A stretch of DNA of 47,741 nt, taken from the IMG/VR virus record IMGVR_UViG_3300026521_000074, positions 1 to 47,741 of that record; one strand, written 5' to 3'. The position numbers and the translations under genes were made by a program. Within the stretch, counting starts at the first letter, position 1. Each line of letters starts with the position of its first letter. The notes beneath the pieces were generated by a model. The model saw nothing but the letters and a program-made list of their open reading frames with translations, searched no databases and was not told the DNA's origin. Below are positions 32,299-38,775 of the stretch, piece after piece. This DNA comes from a virus.

Positions 32299-32381
32299 AC
32301 TAAAACACTTTAGTATGTACCCTAAGAAAACCTTAAGTTTATTATGTTAATATAACACTATAAATAAACAAGGAGAAAATT

Positions 32382-32684
32382 ATGTTTTCAACAATTTACT
32401 TATGGCTTTATGCCATTACCGTCATCGTGGGGATAGTTGCTATCTTTAGAAGTGTTGTCAAGTTTGAGCACTTTTTTGTAGTAGACTTAGCAATAGTTTT
32501 AGTAGCCGTAGTGCTATTCTTAATACCAGTATTCCAATGGTGGTTACTATACCAATTCATCAAGCACGAGCCAGATGTATTCTTTTTAGATGAAGACCCT
32601 TTTGCAGCTATGTTAGAGAGACTTGCCAAGAAGTGGGAAGGATTTTTAAACTATGACTTATTTAATATAGGTGGTAAGAAATGA
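32382..32684 (+). CDS. Small membrane protein
   Basis: 100 residues, AAGGAG before ATG. Two hydrophobic segments, LWLYAITVIVGIVAIFRSVV and FVVDLAIVLVAVVLFLIPVF, are followed by a soluble tail (EDPFAAMLERLAKKW). First of three overlapping membrane-protein genes. A weak AT-rich promoter may lie around 32335-32360, but no clear -35 box is seen. Function unknown; such clusters in phages can affect the host envelope or exclude other phages. Confidence 0.65.
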   Translation: MFSTIYLWLYAITVIVGIVAIFRSVVKFEHFFVVDLAIVLVAVVLFLIPVFQWWLLYQFIKHEPDVFFLDEDPFAAMLERLAKKWEGFLNYDLFNIGGKK

Positions 32685-32932
32685 CTTTATTCTATCTATT
32701 TGTAGTGTTTCCTTTTATTGTCAATATGTCTTTACTGGCAGCTATTGTAAGATTTAAAATATGCGAGGGTACTATTGGTACTTTACTACTTGGTAGTTTT
32801 ATTATATTTTTATCAGTTATACCATTTGTAAACTTGGTAGCACTGGTAGTCATCTTGGTAGAGAATGATGACATCTTTGGAGTCTCTGACCTTCTTGAAA
32901 AACCTTTGTGGAGTAAGAAGGATTGCAGATGA
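32681..32932 (+). CDS. Small membrane protein
   Basis: 83 residues. ATG overlaps the previous stop (ATGA). Two transmembrane segments are visible, FYLFVVFPFIVNMSLLAAIV and GTLLLGSFIIFLSVIPFVNL, the second running on into VALVVIL. A short charged C-terminus (LEKPLWSKKDCR) follows. No motif is recognised. It is translationally coupled to both neighbours. Confidence 0.65.
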   Translation: MTLFYLFVVFPFIVNMSLLAAIVRFKICEGTIGTLLLGSFIIFLSVIPFVNLVALVVILVENDDIFGVSDLLEKPLWSKKDCR

Positions 32933-33189
32933 TAACTAGACAGCACATGAAAGGGGCTATGAGTGTTGGTAGTATGGTGGGGCTTGGAGCTTTACTGTAC
33001 ACCAACATTTGGGTCACGGGCATTCAAGCAGCTTTTGTCTTTGGATTTCTACTATCTATATTTAGAGTGGTATTCTACAAAGAAGATTTTGATGATACCT
33101 ATATAGCAATGTCCACATTTGGTGGATTAATATTAATGGTTACTTACGCTTCTGCGTGGTTTGCTTTGTACGGGACACAAGCCCCGTAG
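32929..33189 (+). CDS. Small membrane protein
   Basis: 86 residues from ATG 32929, which overlaps the previous stop (ATGA) and has AAGGA upstream; a TTG two codons earlier is less likely. Three hydrophobic segments are visible: MVGLGALLYTNIWV, IQAAFVFGFLLSIFRVVFY and FGGLILMVTYASAWFALYG. It converges on the propeller gene, with 4 bases between stops. Confidence 0.65.
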   Translation: MITRQHMKGAMSVGSMVGLGALLYTNIWVTGIQAAFVFGFLLSIFRVVFYKEDFDDTYIAMSTFGGLILMVTYASAWFALYGTQAP

Positions 33190-33190
33190 C

Positions 33191-33220
33191 AACTTACATA
33201 TTATAAACTATATGTAAGTT
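33191..33220. terminator. 11-bp-stem hairpin between converging genes
   Basis: A perfect 11-base stem, AACTTACATAT / ATATGTAAGTT, with an 8-base loop, sits at the 3' end of the minus-strand propeller gene and just past the stop of the plus-strand membrane gene. It lacks a T-run, so the terminator function is only likely by position. Confidence 0.5.
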
Positions 33221-34402
33221 TGGTGGTGTAGCTCCAACTGGAGTTGCAACACTTCCATTCTCGATAGGTAATGAGCTGTATATAACATTCGCACCTACTG
33301 GAATATCATAAGTAGGGTAAATATAATCATCAGAGAATACTTCTAAGATTTGGTAGTTACCTGCATCACATACATATATCTTACCATTATTTACCAAGAC
33401 ACTGATAGGGTTATTCATAGCATTGCCCTCATGCTCCATACCTGCCACATATTCCAATCTGTGATGACCTACACTAAACATAATCTGTCTAGTAGTTAAA
33501 TCAAATCCTACCACTTTCTTTAAAGACCCAGACACGATGTATAAGATGTTACCATCAATTACAAAGTCAGTAAGTTTCAAATCCAGTATAGTAGAGTCAT
33601 TTGGGGGCGTAATAGCTGTCTGATACGTTAAAGTATCTGCTACGGCATCGTAAGCAAAGACATCAATACGATTATCAAGCCCAACATAAACAGTATCATT
33701 ATATACCCTAAGTGAGCGTGGGTTAAGTGTTTCATTATCTGCTCCCATTCCAGTATTGTCATACTGTAAGTGTGTTTTAATCCAAACGCCATTAGCGTCA
33801 AACTCTTCTACAGTACCGTTGTAGTGGTCCAAGTCTCCTGCACCATCATAAGTAGCAACCATAATATTACCATTAGACATTGTTGCAATCCCATAAACCT
33901 TTCCAAGTTTACCGTCCATTGCCTTACCTCTGGAATTATAAACTCCAAATTCCCAATCAATAACACCAGTAGATTTATTCATACCTAAAAGCATATAGCC
34001 ATTAGTACCTATAATGTAGTGGGTGTCTGTGACAGCAACTCTACGTGCATACAAGTGTGGTGCAGCATTCATAATGTGCATTTTCTTAACTGCAAAGTTT
34101 TCATCAAAGATTGTAATACCTTTACTGTAATCAGCTAAAACATAATCTGTGCCATCTTGCTCAAGGCAGTAAGGGCTTGTGATAGTTTTTGGATTAAGTA
34201 ACCTTGAGACTTTAAGTCCATTATCAACTGTAAAGTTGCTTGGCTCTAATTCTTTATACTCTATAAGAGAGTTTTTCATTTCTGTTAAACAATTCGGCAA
34301 TACTGCTGACTGCAAAGCTGGGCGAGTCTGTACAGATGCGTCCACAACTTTATAGCTACCGTCAAGTAGTAGTTGCAAGAAGTCTGGTAATAGTGTGCTC
34401 AT
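33194..34402 (-). CDS. Beta-propeller (NHL-like) virion protein
   Basis: 402 residues. After an N-terminal helical 40 residues, the rest shows repeated beta-propeller blades: YGIATMSNGNIMVATYDG, LRVYNDTVYVGLDNRIDVF, TDFVIDGNILYIVSGS and ISVLVNNGKIYVCDAGNYQI, each with the hydrophobic-turn-strand pattern of NHL or WD-like repeats. No transmembrane segment is seen. A CGATATAC 26 bases before the start and AGGAGC upstream of the ATG place it in the late regulon. Propellers in phage virions can act in receptor binding or glycan contact; the role here is inferred. The last codons form one arm of a hairpin. Confidence 0.68.
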   Translation of the reverse strand: MSTLLPDFLQLLLDGSYKVVDASVQTRPALQSAVLPNCLTEMKNSLIEYKELEPSNFTVDNGLKVSRLLNPKTITSPYCLEQDGTDYVLADYSKGITIFDENFAVKKMHIMNAAPHLYARRVAVTDTHYIIGTNGYMLLGMNKSTGVIDWEFGVYNSRGKAMDGKLGKVYGIATMSNGNIMVATYDGAGDLDHYNGTVEEFDANGVWIKTHLQYDNTGMGADNETLNPRSLRVYNDTVYVGLDNRIDVFAYDAVADTLTYQTAITPPNDSTILDLKLTDFVIDGNILYIVSGSLKKVVGFDLTTRQIMFSVGHHRLEYVAGMEHEGNAMNNPISVLVNNGKIYVCDAGNYQILEVFSDDYIYPTYDIPVGANVIYSSLPIENGSVATPVGATPPNLHIVYNM

Positions 34403-34427
34403 GTGTGCTCCTAAATTTTATTTACTT

Positions 34428-34435
34428 GTATATCG
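34428..34435 (-). promoter_or_regulatory. Late promoter-like CGATATAC
   Basis: CGATATAC on the minus strand, 26 bases before the propeller gene, back to back with the plus-strand promoter at 34459. Confidence 0.55.
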
Positions 34436-34458
34436 TCTATAAAGTAAGGGACTGAGAC

Positions 34459-34487
34459 TTGACAAATAACTTTAAAGCTGTTATAAT
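34459..34487 (+). promoter_or_regulatory. Sigma70-type promoter
   Basis: TTGACA (34459-34464), 17 bases, TATAAT (34482-34487) with the same TGT lead-in as the other right-arm promoters. It serves the endonuclease-like gene. Confidence 0.85.
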
Positions 34488-34515
34488 GTATTTAAAAATA
34501 ACTGAGGAGCATTGG

Positions 34516-35211
34516 ATGAGTGCCGATGGATTTATACAAAGAGCAAAGGTAATACATGGGGATAAATATGATTATAGTAAAGTTGAATATATAAATACAA
34601 AGACTTCGGTAATTATTATATGTCCTACACATGGTGAGTTTGAGCAAGCAGCCTATAACCACACTAGGGGATATGGTTGCCCCTCTTGCAGAGGACTCCC
34701 TTTAGAAGCTTTTATACAAAGAGCAAAGTCAGTGCATGGAGATAAGTATGATTATAGTAAAGTTGTTTATAAAAATGTTTATAGTAAAGTCATTATAATT
34801 TGTAAAAAGCATGGTGAGTTTGAGCAAGCAGCCTATAACCACACTAGGGGATATGGTTGCCCAATATGTGCCAAGTCTAAATTACATGAAGGTGCAAATA
34901 CTTTCTATATCTGGCAAGAAGCTGATAGTAACCGTTACAAGATTGGTATAACTTCCAAGTCTTTGCAAGTGCGTATGACTGACGTTAGTAGGAAGCTTAA
35001 TATAACACCTATACCCATACTGGAGCTAAAAATTGATGACGCTTTCAGCTTGGAGCAAAGCCTCTTACAAATATTTGCCGAAGATGTATACGATGGGGAA
35101 GGTTATGGCGTAGAATTTCTAACACTAACTGATGAAAAATTAAGCAAGTTGCTGCACTTAGTTAAGCAGGTAAGTAAGAATGGTTTACCAGAGCACTTAA
35201 AGTTATATTGA
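34516..35211 (+). CDS. GIY-YIG/T5orf172-like endonuclease with two zinc-ribbon repeats
   Basis: 231 residues from ATG 34516, with GAGGAG upstream and a promoter 28 bases before. The longer frame to 34459 begins in the -35 box and is not real. Two 60-residue repeats (about 5-65 and 66-125) share FIQRAK-x-HGDKYDYSKV and CPTHGEF or CKKHGEF, ending RGYGCPSC or RGYGCPIC, the DUF723-type Cys-His zinc module of homing endonucleases. Residues about 130-210 contain NTFYIWQEADSNRYKIGITS and a later EQSLLQIF, as in T5orf172/GIY-YIG nucleases. A free-standing homing endonuclease is the best guess. The two repeats share an identical 53-base stretch, so the duplication is recent. Confidence 0.75.
   Translation: MSADGFIQRAKVIHGDKYDYSKVEYINTKTSVIIICPTHGEFEQAAYNHTRGYGCPSCRGLPLEAFIQRAKSVHGDKYDYSKVVYKNVYSKVIIICKKHGEFEQAAYNHTRGYGCPICAKSKLHEGANTFYIWQEADSNRYKIGITSKSLQVRMTDVSRKLNITPIPILELKIDDAFSLEQSLLQIFAEDVYDGEGYGVEFLTLTDEKLSKLLHLVKQVSKNGLPEHLKLY
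34630..34862 (+). repeat. 53-base identical direct repeat within the endonuclease gene
   Basis: 34630-34682 and 34810-34862 are identical, 180 bases apart (60 codons). The bases between them have diverged, so a recent conversion or duplication is likely. Confidence 0.9.
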
Positions 35212-35213
35212 CA

Positions 35214-35237
35214 AGCCTTAGTATATATACTAAGGCT
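35214..35237. repeat. Perfect 24-base palindrome
   Basis: AGCCTTAGTATA followed by its exact reverse complement, with no loop. It starts 3 bases after the endonuclease stop. No T-run follows. It could be a terminator, a protein-binding dyad or a cleavage site. Confidence 0.7.
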
Positions 35238-35470
35238 ACTATGAAGTATATTTCTCTTCCTCGGCAGCAACTAGAGTTTGGGGAAGCATTCTTCTTTTAT
35301 AGTAACTTTATAGGGCTTGGTCAGAGGTTGATTGGTAGGTTTAATGTAACATCTTATAAGTGCCGAGAGGGTGTGAGGAGTCCCCTACCGTCTCCCACAA
35401 CCTTAAAAGAAACTTAACCCTCCCCTATAAACTACCTTCCAACCCCTGCAAACCACGTCCACACCGTGAC

Positions 35471-35574
35471 TAAGCAACCTTTAAGCTAACACACACAAGC
35501 ACAAAGCAACTGCAAAGCAACTGAAAAGTATATAAGAATAACTTATAAGTAACTGTTAAGCAACCTTTAAGCTA
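35471..35574. repeat. 18-base direct repeats, iteron-like
   Basis: TAAGCAACCTTTAAGCTA occurs at 35471-35488 and 35557-35574, exact copies 86 bases apart, about eight helical turns. AAGCAACTG units lie between. Confidence 0.75.
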
Positions 35575-35646
35575 TGTTATGGTAATACGCATACATTATA
35601 TATATAAAGGGGGCGTAAATGATAATAGCTCTCATTACCACTAAAA

Positions 35647-35663
35647 AGTCATAGGCTATAACT
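35647..35663 (+). repeat. 17-base dyad copy 1 (right arm half decayed)
   Basis: AGTCATAGGCTATAACT, flanked by A5 and T5. One base of the right arm differs from the family (A for G). Confidence 0.8.
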
Positions 35664-35697
35664 TTTTAAAACTTTTTAAGAAAATTTATTTTTTCTC

Positions 35698-35727
35698 TTG
35701 ACTTCTTAATCTTTTTAATGCTATAAT
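35698..35727 (+). promoter_or_regulatory. Sigma70-type promoter
   Basis: TTGACT, 18-base spacer, TATAAT. Serves the 31-residue gene at 35782; a dyad AGATA-acaac-TATCT follows at about 35738-35752. Confidence 0.75.
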
Positions 35728-35781
35728 CTTTTCAAGTTAGATAACAACTATCTAGCAATTAACTTTTAATAAGGTGGTAAC

Positions 35782-35877
35782 ATGGTAGGCAGTAACTTAC
35801 TAGGCGTTAAAGGTGGTATTAATTACATTACACCTATTAACCCAAACGAAAAAGGATATAATCTTAAAAAGTCATAG
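35782..35877 (+). CDS. 31-residue peptide ending inside a dyad element
   Basis: MVGSNLLGVKGGINYITPIN is the start, and the frame ends LKKS then TAG. It has AAGGTGG before the ATG and its own promoter. The stop codon lies inside the second dyad copy (AGTCATAG). The product is small and neutral, with no membrane helix. Real expression is plausible because promoter, ribosome-binding site and frame agree, but no homology can be judged at this size. Confidence 0.5.
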   Translation: MVGSNLLGVKGGINYITPINPNEKGYNLKKS

Positions 35878-35886
35878 CTTATGACT
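35870..35886 (+). repeat. 17-base dyad copy 2
   Basis: AGTCATAGCTTATGACT, fully paired, flanked by A and T runs, containing the stop codon of the 31-residue gene. It may act as a terminator for that gene. Confidence 0.85.
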
Positions 35887-35896
35887 TTTAAAAAGC

Positions 35897-35926
35897 TTGA
35901 CAGTTTAAGGTTAGAAACTGTATAAT
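35897..35926 (+). promoter_or_regulatory. Sigma70-type promoter
   Basis: TTGACA, 18-base spacer, TATAAT, then GATAGC-aagta-GCTATC (35935-35951) in the leader. The leader CAATTAACTTTTAA is shared with the promoter unit just upstream, pointing to a duplicated leader. Confidence 0.85.
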
Positions 35927-35973
35927 ACAAAACAGATAGCAAGTAGCTATCAATTAACTTTTAAGGAAACGAA

Positions 35974-36612
35974 ATGAAAACTACATTTAAGACAGCAAAG
36001 GCATTAACAAACGAGTTTATCAAAACGATTAAGACAGCAGAAAAAAGCAATGCACAATATTTGTTAGCTTTGGCAAAACTAGCAAAGGACGGCAAAGTAA
36101 CTTATAATGACTTACACGCAACTAATAAGCAACTGAACGAGGCTACAAAATCAACTGGCATTACTACTTTTAAAAATGTAGCTATGATAGTTGGGCGTAT
36201 GTATGACAAAAAAACTGTTAAGGGTAAATCAACGCCTTATCAACTTAATTTAAGCGTTATTGACAGCGTTATAGCGTTGGGCGTTGGTGCAAGTATGGCA
36301 AAACTCCAAGCAGTACGCAAAGAGGGTAAAGAGGTACAGAAAAAAACTACAGAGAAAACGGCTAAAACTGTAACGGGTACGGCTGAAGATGTAGTGCAAG
36401 TGGACGTTAAAAAAGAGGTGCAAAGCATTAAAGATGAAGTTATCCAAAACGCTACACAAATAGCGAAATTATCTAAAGATGACTTGACAGATAAATTTTA
36501 CGACCTTTTAAGCTCTATCGAAGATATGGCACAAACTTTCGACCCTGCAAAAAACCCTAACCAAACGGCAGTCATTATCGCAAAAATGGAAAGTCTTGCA
36601 AGTAGCTTTTAA
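35974..36612 (+). CDS. Helical, Lys-rich protein
   Basis: 212 residues, TTAAGGAAA before the ATG. The N-terminal two thirds are Lys/Ala-rich and mostly helical (AKALTNEFIKTIKTAEKSNA, QYLLALAKLAKDGK), with a Lys/Thr-rich linker (KKTTEKTAKTVTG) and a C-terminal helical domain (DDLTDKFYDLLSSIEDMAQ). There is no membrane segment or metal motif. A strong promoter of its own and position next to the candidate origin suggest an abundant early DNA-associated protein, but this is inference. No family is recognised. Confidence 0.65.
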   Translation: MKTTFKTAKALTNEFIKTIKTAEKSNAQYLLALAKLAKDGKVTYNDLHATNKQLNEATKSTGITTFKNVAMIVGRMYDKKTVKGKSTPYQLNLSVIDSVIALGVGASMAKLQAVRKEGKEVQKKTTEKTAKTVTGTAEDVVQVDVKKEVQSIKDEVIQNATQIAKLSKDDLTDKFYDLLSSIEDMAQTFDPAKNPNQTAVIIAKMESLASSF

Positions 36613-36654
36613 GCTACTGCAAGGGTACTTGACAACTCCAGACCAACCACAAAA

Positions 36655-36671
36655 AGTCATAGGTTGTGACT
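36655..36671 (+). repeat. 17-base dyad copy 3
   Basis: AGTCATAGGTTGTGACT with one T-G pair in the stem. It follows a TTGACA-like sequence at 36629 and lies far from any start codon. Confidence 0.85.
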
Positions 36672-36896
36672 TTATAAAACATTTCACAACCTACAATAAC
36701 AAGACGGCATAATGACGCAAAAGCTAAAATTTTGGAAACCTTCAAAATTTCCAGTCTCAAGCCCACAAAGCCCGTCCAGACTTATAAAGTAACTTGTAAA
36801 GCCAATAAAATAAAAAAGGTGGCAAGTTATTTAGTGGGTGTTGGTTAAGTTTGAGTTAAATTCACGGTGGCAGTTGGTAAGGTGAGTGTGTGCTGT

Positions 36897-36925
36897 TTGA
36901 CAGTTTGTGATAATTATTATATACT
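36897..36925 (+). promoter_or_regulatory. Sigma70-type promoter
   Basis: TTGACA, 17 bases, TATACT. It serves the 113-residue gene, with a long leader of about 140 bases that contains a large hairpin and a dyad. Confidence 0.7.
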
Positions 36926-36956
36926 ATGGGTAAGAATTTGGGCAGTTATTTGATGC

Positions 36957-36993
36957 TTTTTTATACATATATTTATTATGTGTGTATAAAAAA
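36957..36993 (+). terminator. Long AT-rich hairpin in a leader
   Basis: TTTTTTATACA pairs exactly with TGTATAAAAAA across an inner partly paired loop. It is flanked by A and T runs, so it could terminate transcription on either strand, or attenuate the message starting at 36.93 kb. Confidence 0.55.
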
Positions 36994-37009
36994 GTGGCAG
37001 TTGCTAAAA

Positions 37010-37026
37010 AGTCATAATCTGTGACT
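37010..37026 (+). repeat. 17-base dyad copy 4
   Basis: AGTCATAATCTGTGACT, 45 bases before the 113-residue gene, with T-run after it. Confidence 0.8.
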
Positions 37027-37071
37027 TTTCAGTTATCGGCACTTTAAAAATTAACGATTAAGGAATTTAAA

Positions 37072-37413
37072 ATGTATGGCAAACAAGTAAAAGCATATAG
37101 AGCTGTTATAAACGGTACGATTACAAATTATGTAGGTAGTCAAAAGTTTATTATCCCAGTTTCGGCAAATATCGTTGAAGTTACCTCTCATTTTGAGACA
37201 GCTTCTAATAAGTTTTTCAGCAGTCAAGTTTTAGAGGGCTTGAATTTTGATAGGGCTACATCTACAAAAGATAAGAGAATGTACTTCAAAGCTGAATGTA
37301 GTTACAATAAAGGGCTTACAACTGAGGTGCTAAATGTGACAGAAGTTGAAGTGAAGATATACGAAATTTACAATGATGCAAGTGAGAAGTTAGTAACTTT
37401 TAACACCTTGTAA
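37072..37413 (+). CDS. Unrecognised beta-rich protein
   Basis: 113 residues with the conserved TTAAGGAATTTAAA-ATG start cassette. It alternates polar and hydrophobic residues (FIIPVSANIVEVTSHFETA, VLNVTEVEVKIYEIYND), suggesting a small beta fold without membrane segments. No cysteine motif beyond a single Cys. It sits alone between non-coding stretches, with its own promoter and leader. Function unknown. Confidence 0.6.
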   Translation: MYGKQVKAYRAVINGTITNYVGSQKFIIPVSANIVEVTSHFETASNKFFSSQVLEGLNFDRATSTKDKRMYFKAECSYNKGLTTEVLNVTEVEVKIYEIYNDASEKLVTFNTL

Positions 37414-37474
37414 GTTACTGTAATTTACGTTACAATAATAGTAGGAATTGCTTAATATTTGGGCAGTTTCAAAA

Positions 37475-37491
37475 AGTCATAGGCTATGACT
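37475..37491 (+). repeat. 17-base dyad copy 5
   Basis: AGTCATAGGCTATGACT, perfect arms, 26 bases before the lipoprotein gene, followed by AATTAACAAAATTTAAGGA. Confidence 0.9.
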
Positions 37492-37517
37492 AATTAACAA
37501 AATTTAAGGATTAACAG

Positions 37518-37811
37518 ATGAAAAAGACAATTATGAGGGCATTATTTGCAGGTATGCTTCTAGTAAGTTGTGGTGAAGTTGCTACAGCAGTTGAGAAAAG
37601 TGTAGGAGTTGAATGTCCTATGACAGAGGTGTATGATATTTATACACCAGTGAGTACATTAGAGTATGAAGTAGAGTTGGTGGTTACAAATTCGGAGTCA
37701 ATCCCTAACCAAATCGTGGAAATCGAGCAACCCCTTGATGATATTTATGAGGTTGTGGTAAGAGGTTTGAATGGTTGTGAAGTAGAGCATTACTACTTCT
37801 ATGGAGTGTAG
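37518..37811 (+). CDS. Small lipoprotein
   Basis: 97 residues. MKKTIMRALFAGMLLVSCGE is a lipoprotein signal with lipobox LVSC and Cys18 as the lipidated residue. The mature 80 residues are acidic and contain two more cysteines (VECPMTE, NGCEVE), perhaps a disulphide. Early-expressed phage lipoproteins often act in superinfection exclusion by blocking receptors or DNA entry; that role is inferred from the class, not shown here. It follows a dyad with an AAGGA site and is followed by a gene 2 bases after its stop. Confidence 0.72.
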   Translation: MKKTIMRALFAGMLLVSCGEVATAVEKSVGVECPMTEVYDIYTPVSTLEYEVELVVTNSESIPNQIVEIEQPLDDIYEVVVRGLNGCEVEHYYFYGV

Positions 37812-37813
37812 TC

Positions 37814-38215
37814 ATGCAAGAATATAATTTATTTTTATTTGCTAAGTTGTATGAAGAGATTATTGGCAAGAGTGAAGAAGAGTATGACATACAATTTGAA
37901 AAACTTGGAAAGTTGTATGATGAGTTTTCATTAGGTAGTAGATTTAATGTGGATGAGAAAAGTCAGTATGATTGTATGGTAGATTTCTTTGAAGATTTGA
38001 AATCCAACACACCCGATACTAAGGCGTACATTGTAGAGCTTAGTGTAATGACTAGAGTATTGGCAGTTGAGGGTACAGAAGATGAGGAGTTTATTCGCTT
38101 GGCTATTAAGTCTTTACTAACTGATGTGGACTTAGAAGAAAAGATGGCAGGTGGGTTGATTGGTATCACCGAAGATTTTGATGTGCCTTATGGGGCTTGT
38201 ATAACTGATAAGTAA
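37814..38215 (+). CDS. Unrecognised acidic protein
   Basis: 133 residues, GGAG before ATG. Helical N-terminus (EYNLFLFAKLYEEIIGKSEE), acidic throughout, with a C-terminal segment KMAGGLIGITEDFDVPYG. There is no membrane segment or metal motif. It probably shares a transcript with the lipoprotein gene, starting 2 bases after it. A dyad copy begins 2 bases after its stop. Confidence 0.62.
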   Translation: MQEYNLFLFAKLYEEIIGKSEEEYDIQFEKLGKLYDEFSLGSRFNVDEKSQYDCMVDFFEDLKSNTPDTKAYIVELSVMTRVLAVEGTEDEEFIRLAIKSLLTDVDLEEKMAGGLIGITEDFDVPYGACITDK

Positions 38216-38216
38216 A

Positions 38217-38233
38217 AGTCATAGGCTATGACT
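38217..38233 (+). repeat. 17-base dyad copy 6
   Basis: AGTCATAGGCTATGACT right after a stop codon, then AATTAACAATTAAGGA and the next start. This is the typical arrangement of the family. Confidence 0.9.
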
Positions 38234-38256
38234 AATTAACAATTAAGGAATTTAAA

Positions 38257-38775
38257 ATGAGCCAGTTAAAGAAGTTTGTGGATAGTGTACAAAAGAAATT
38301 AAGTAAGGTTGAAGATAAAGTGGATTGCCCAAATGCAGGTGGGTGTGCTGTAATAGCCCTTAGTGCTTATAGATATTTGGAGAGAAAATTCCCCGAAGAT
38401 ATGCACAAAGTTAGTATAGTTTTCCTATTCACTGAGGGTAGTTTTGATGAGAATGAAGAGGAGCGTCTTAGAAATAATCAAGCAGGTAGCTGTAGTCATT
38501 GTATGCTACGAATTAGTGAGGTAGGTGGTGAGCGTTATATAGATTGTGAAGGTGATTATACTTGGGATGCTCTTGTAGATGATTATGGTTTTGCTAGAGA
38601 ATTGGCAATCACTCCTGCTCAATGCTTATGTGCTATCAACTATAGAAGTTGGAATACTGTGTTTGAGAGAGAGGAGTCTTTACCTATTATTACTAAAATA
38701 TTTGGTAAGGGAAGTACAGAAGGTATCAACAAAGATTGGAAGATAAAGGATAAGCCATGTCCAGACCAGAAGTAA
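38257..38775 (+). CDS. Papain-like/cysteine protease-fold candidate
   Basis: 172 residues. Cys30 in NAGGCAVIALSAYRYL, His81 in SCSHCMLRI and Asp96 in YIDCEGDY are spaced and placed like a Cys-His-Asp triad of papain-like proteins. The G-G-C helix start is seen in several phage families of this type, so a protease, amidase or transglutaminase-like activity is possible. Cys79 and Cys82 next to the His could instead bind metal. No signal peptide is seen, so it acts in the cytoplasm. Its end overlaps the kinase-like gene by 19 bases. Confidence in the fold is moderate; the substrate is unknown. Confidence 0.55.
   Translation: MSQLKKFVDSVQKKLSKVEDKVDCPNAGGCAVIALSAYRYLERKFPEDMHKVSIVFLFTEGSFDENEEERLRNNQAGSCSHCMLRISEVGGERYIDCEGDYTWDALVDDYGFARELAITPAQCLCAINYRSWNTVFEREESLPIITKIFGKGSTEGINKDWKIKDKPCPDQK

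Larger units (their letters stand above)
35212..35781 (+). other. Mostly non-coding control region, candidate origin
   Basis: About 570 bases without a convincing gene. It holds a perfect 24-base palindrome (35214-35237), two identical 18-base direct repeats TAAGCAACCTTTAAGCTA (35471-35488 and 35557-35574), several AAGCAACTG-like shorter repeats between them, an AT-rich run near 35595-35615, a 17-base dyad copy (35647-35663), and a promoter (35698-35727). A 58-codon frame from 35241 has no ribosome-binding site and odd composition; I do not call it. The direct repeats next to AT-rich DNA resemble an iteron-type replication origin. Confidence 0.5.
36613..37071 (+). other. Non-coding interval with two dyads, promoter and large hairpin
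   Basis: 459 bases without a gene. Contents are a dyad copy (36655-36671), an imperfect hairpin around GGAAA...TTTCC (36734-36752), a promoter (36897-36925), a long hairpin (36957-36993), and a second dyad copy (37010-37026) before a TTAAGGA site. The heptamer GGCAGTT occurs three times here (about 36870, 36931 and 36997) and once more near 37462. Confidence 0.6.

Noticed and set aside
34459-34515. N-terminal extension of the endonuclease gene
   Set aside because: It starts at the TTG of the -35 box and covers the promoter, so it cannot be on the transcript.
35208-35231. Promoter starting at TTGACA 35208
   Set aside because: The only -10-like sequence is 8 bases away inside the palindrome; at 17 bases the sequence is TAAGGC.
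35241-35417. 58-codon frame on the plus strand after the palindrome
   Set aside because: No ribosome-binding site, odd composition at its C-terminus, and it overlaps the start of a repeat-rich non-coding region.
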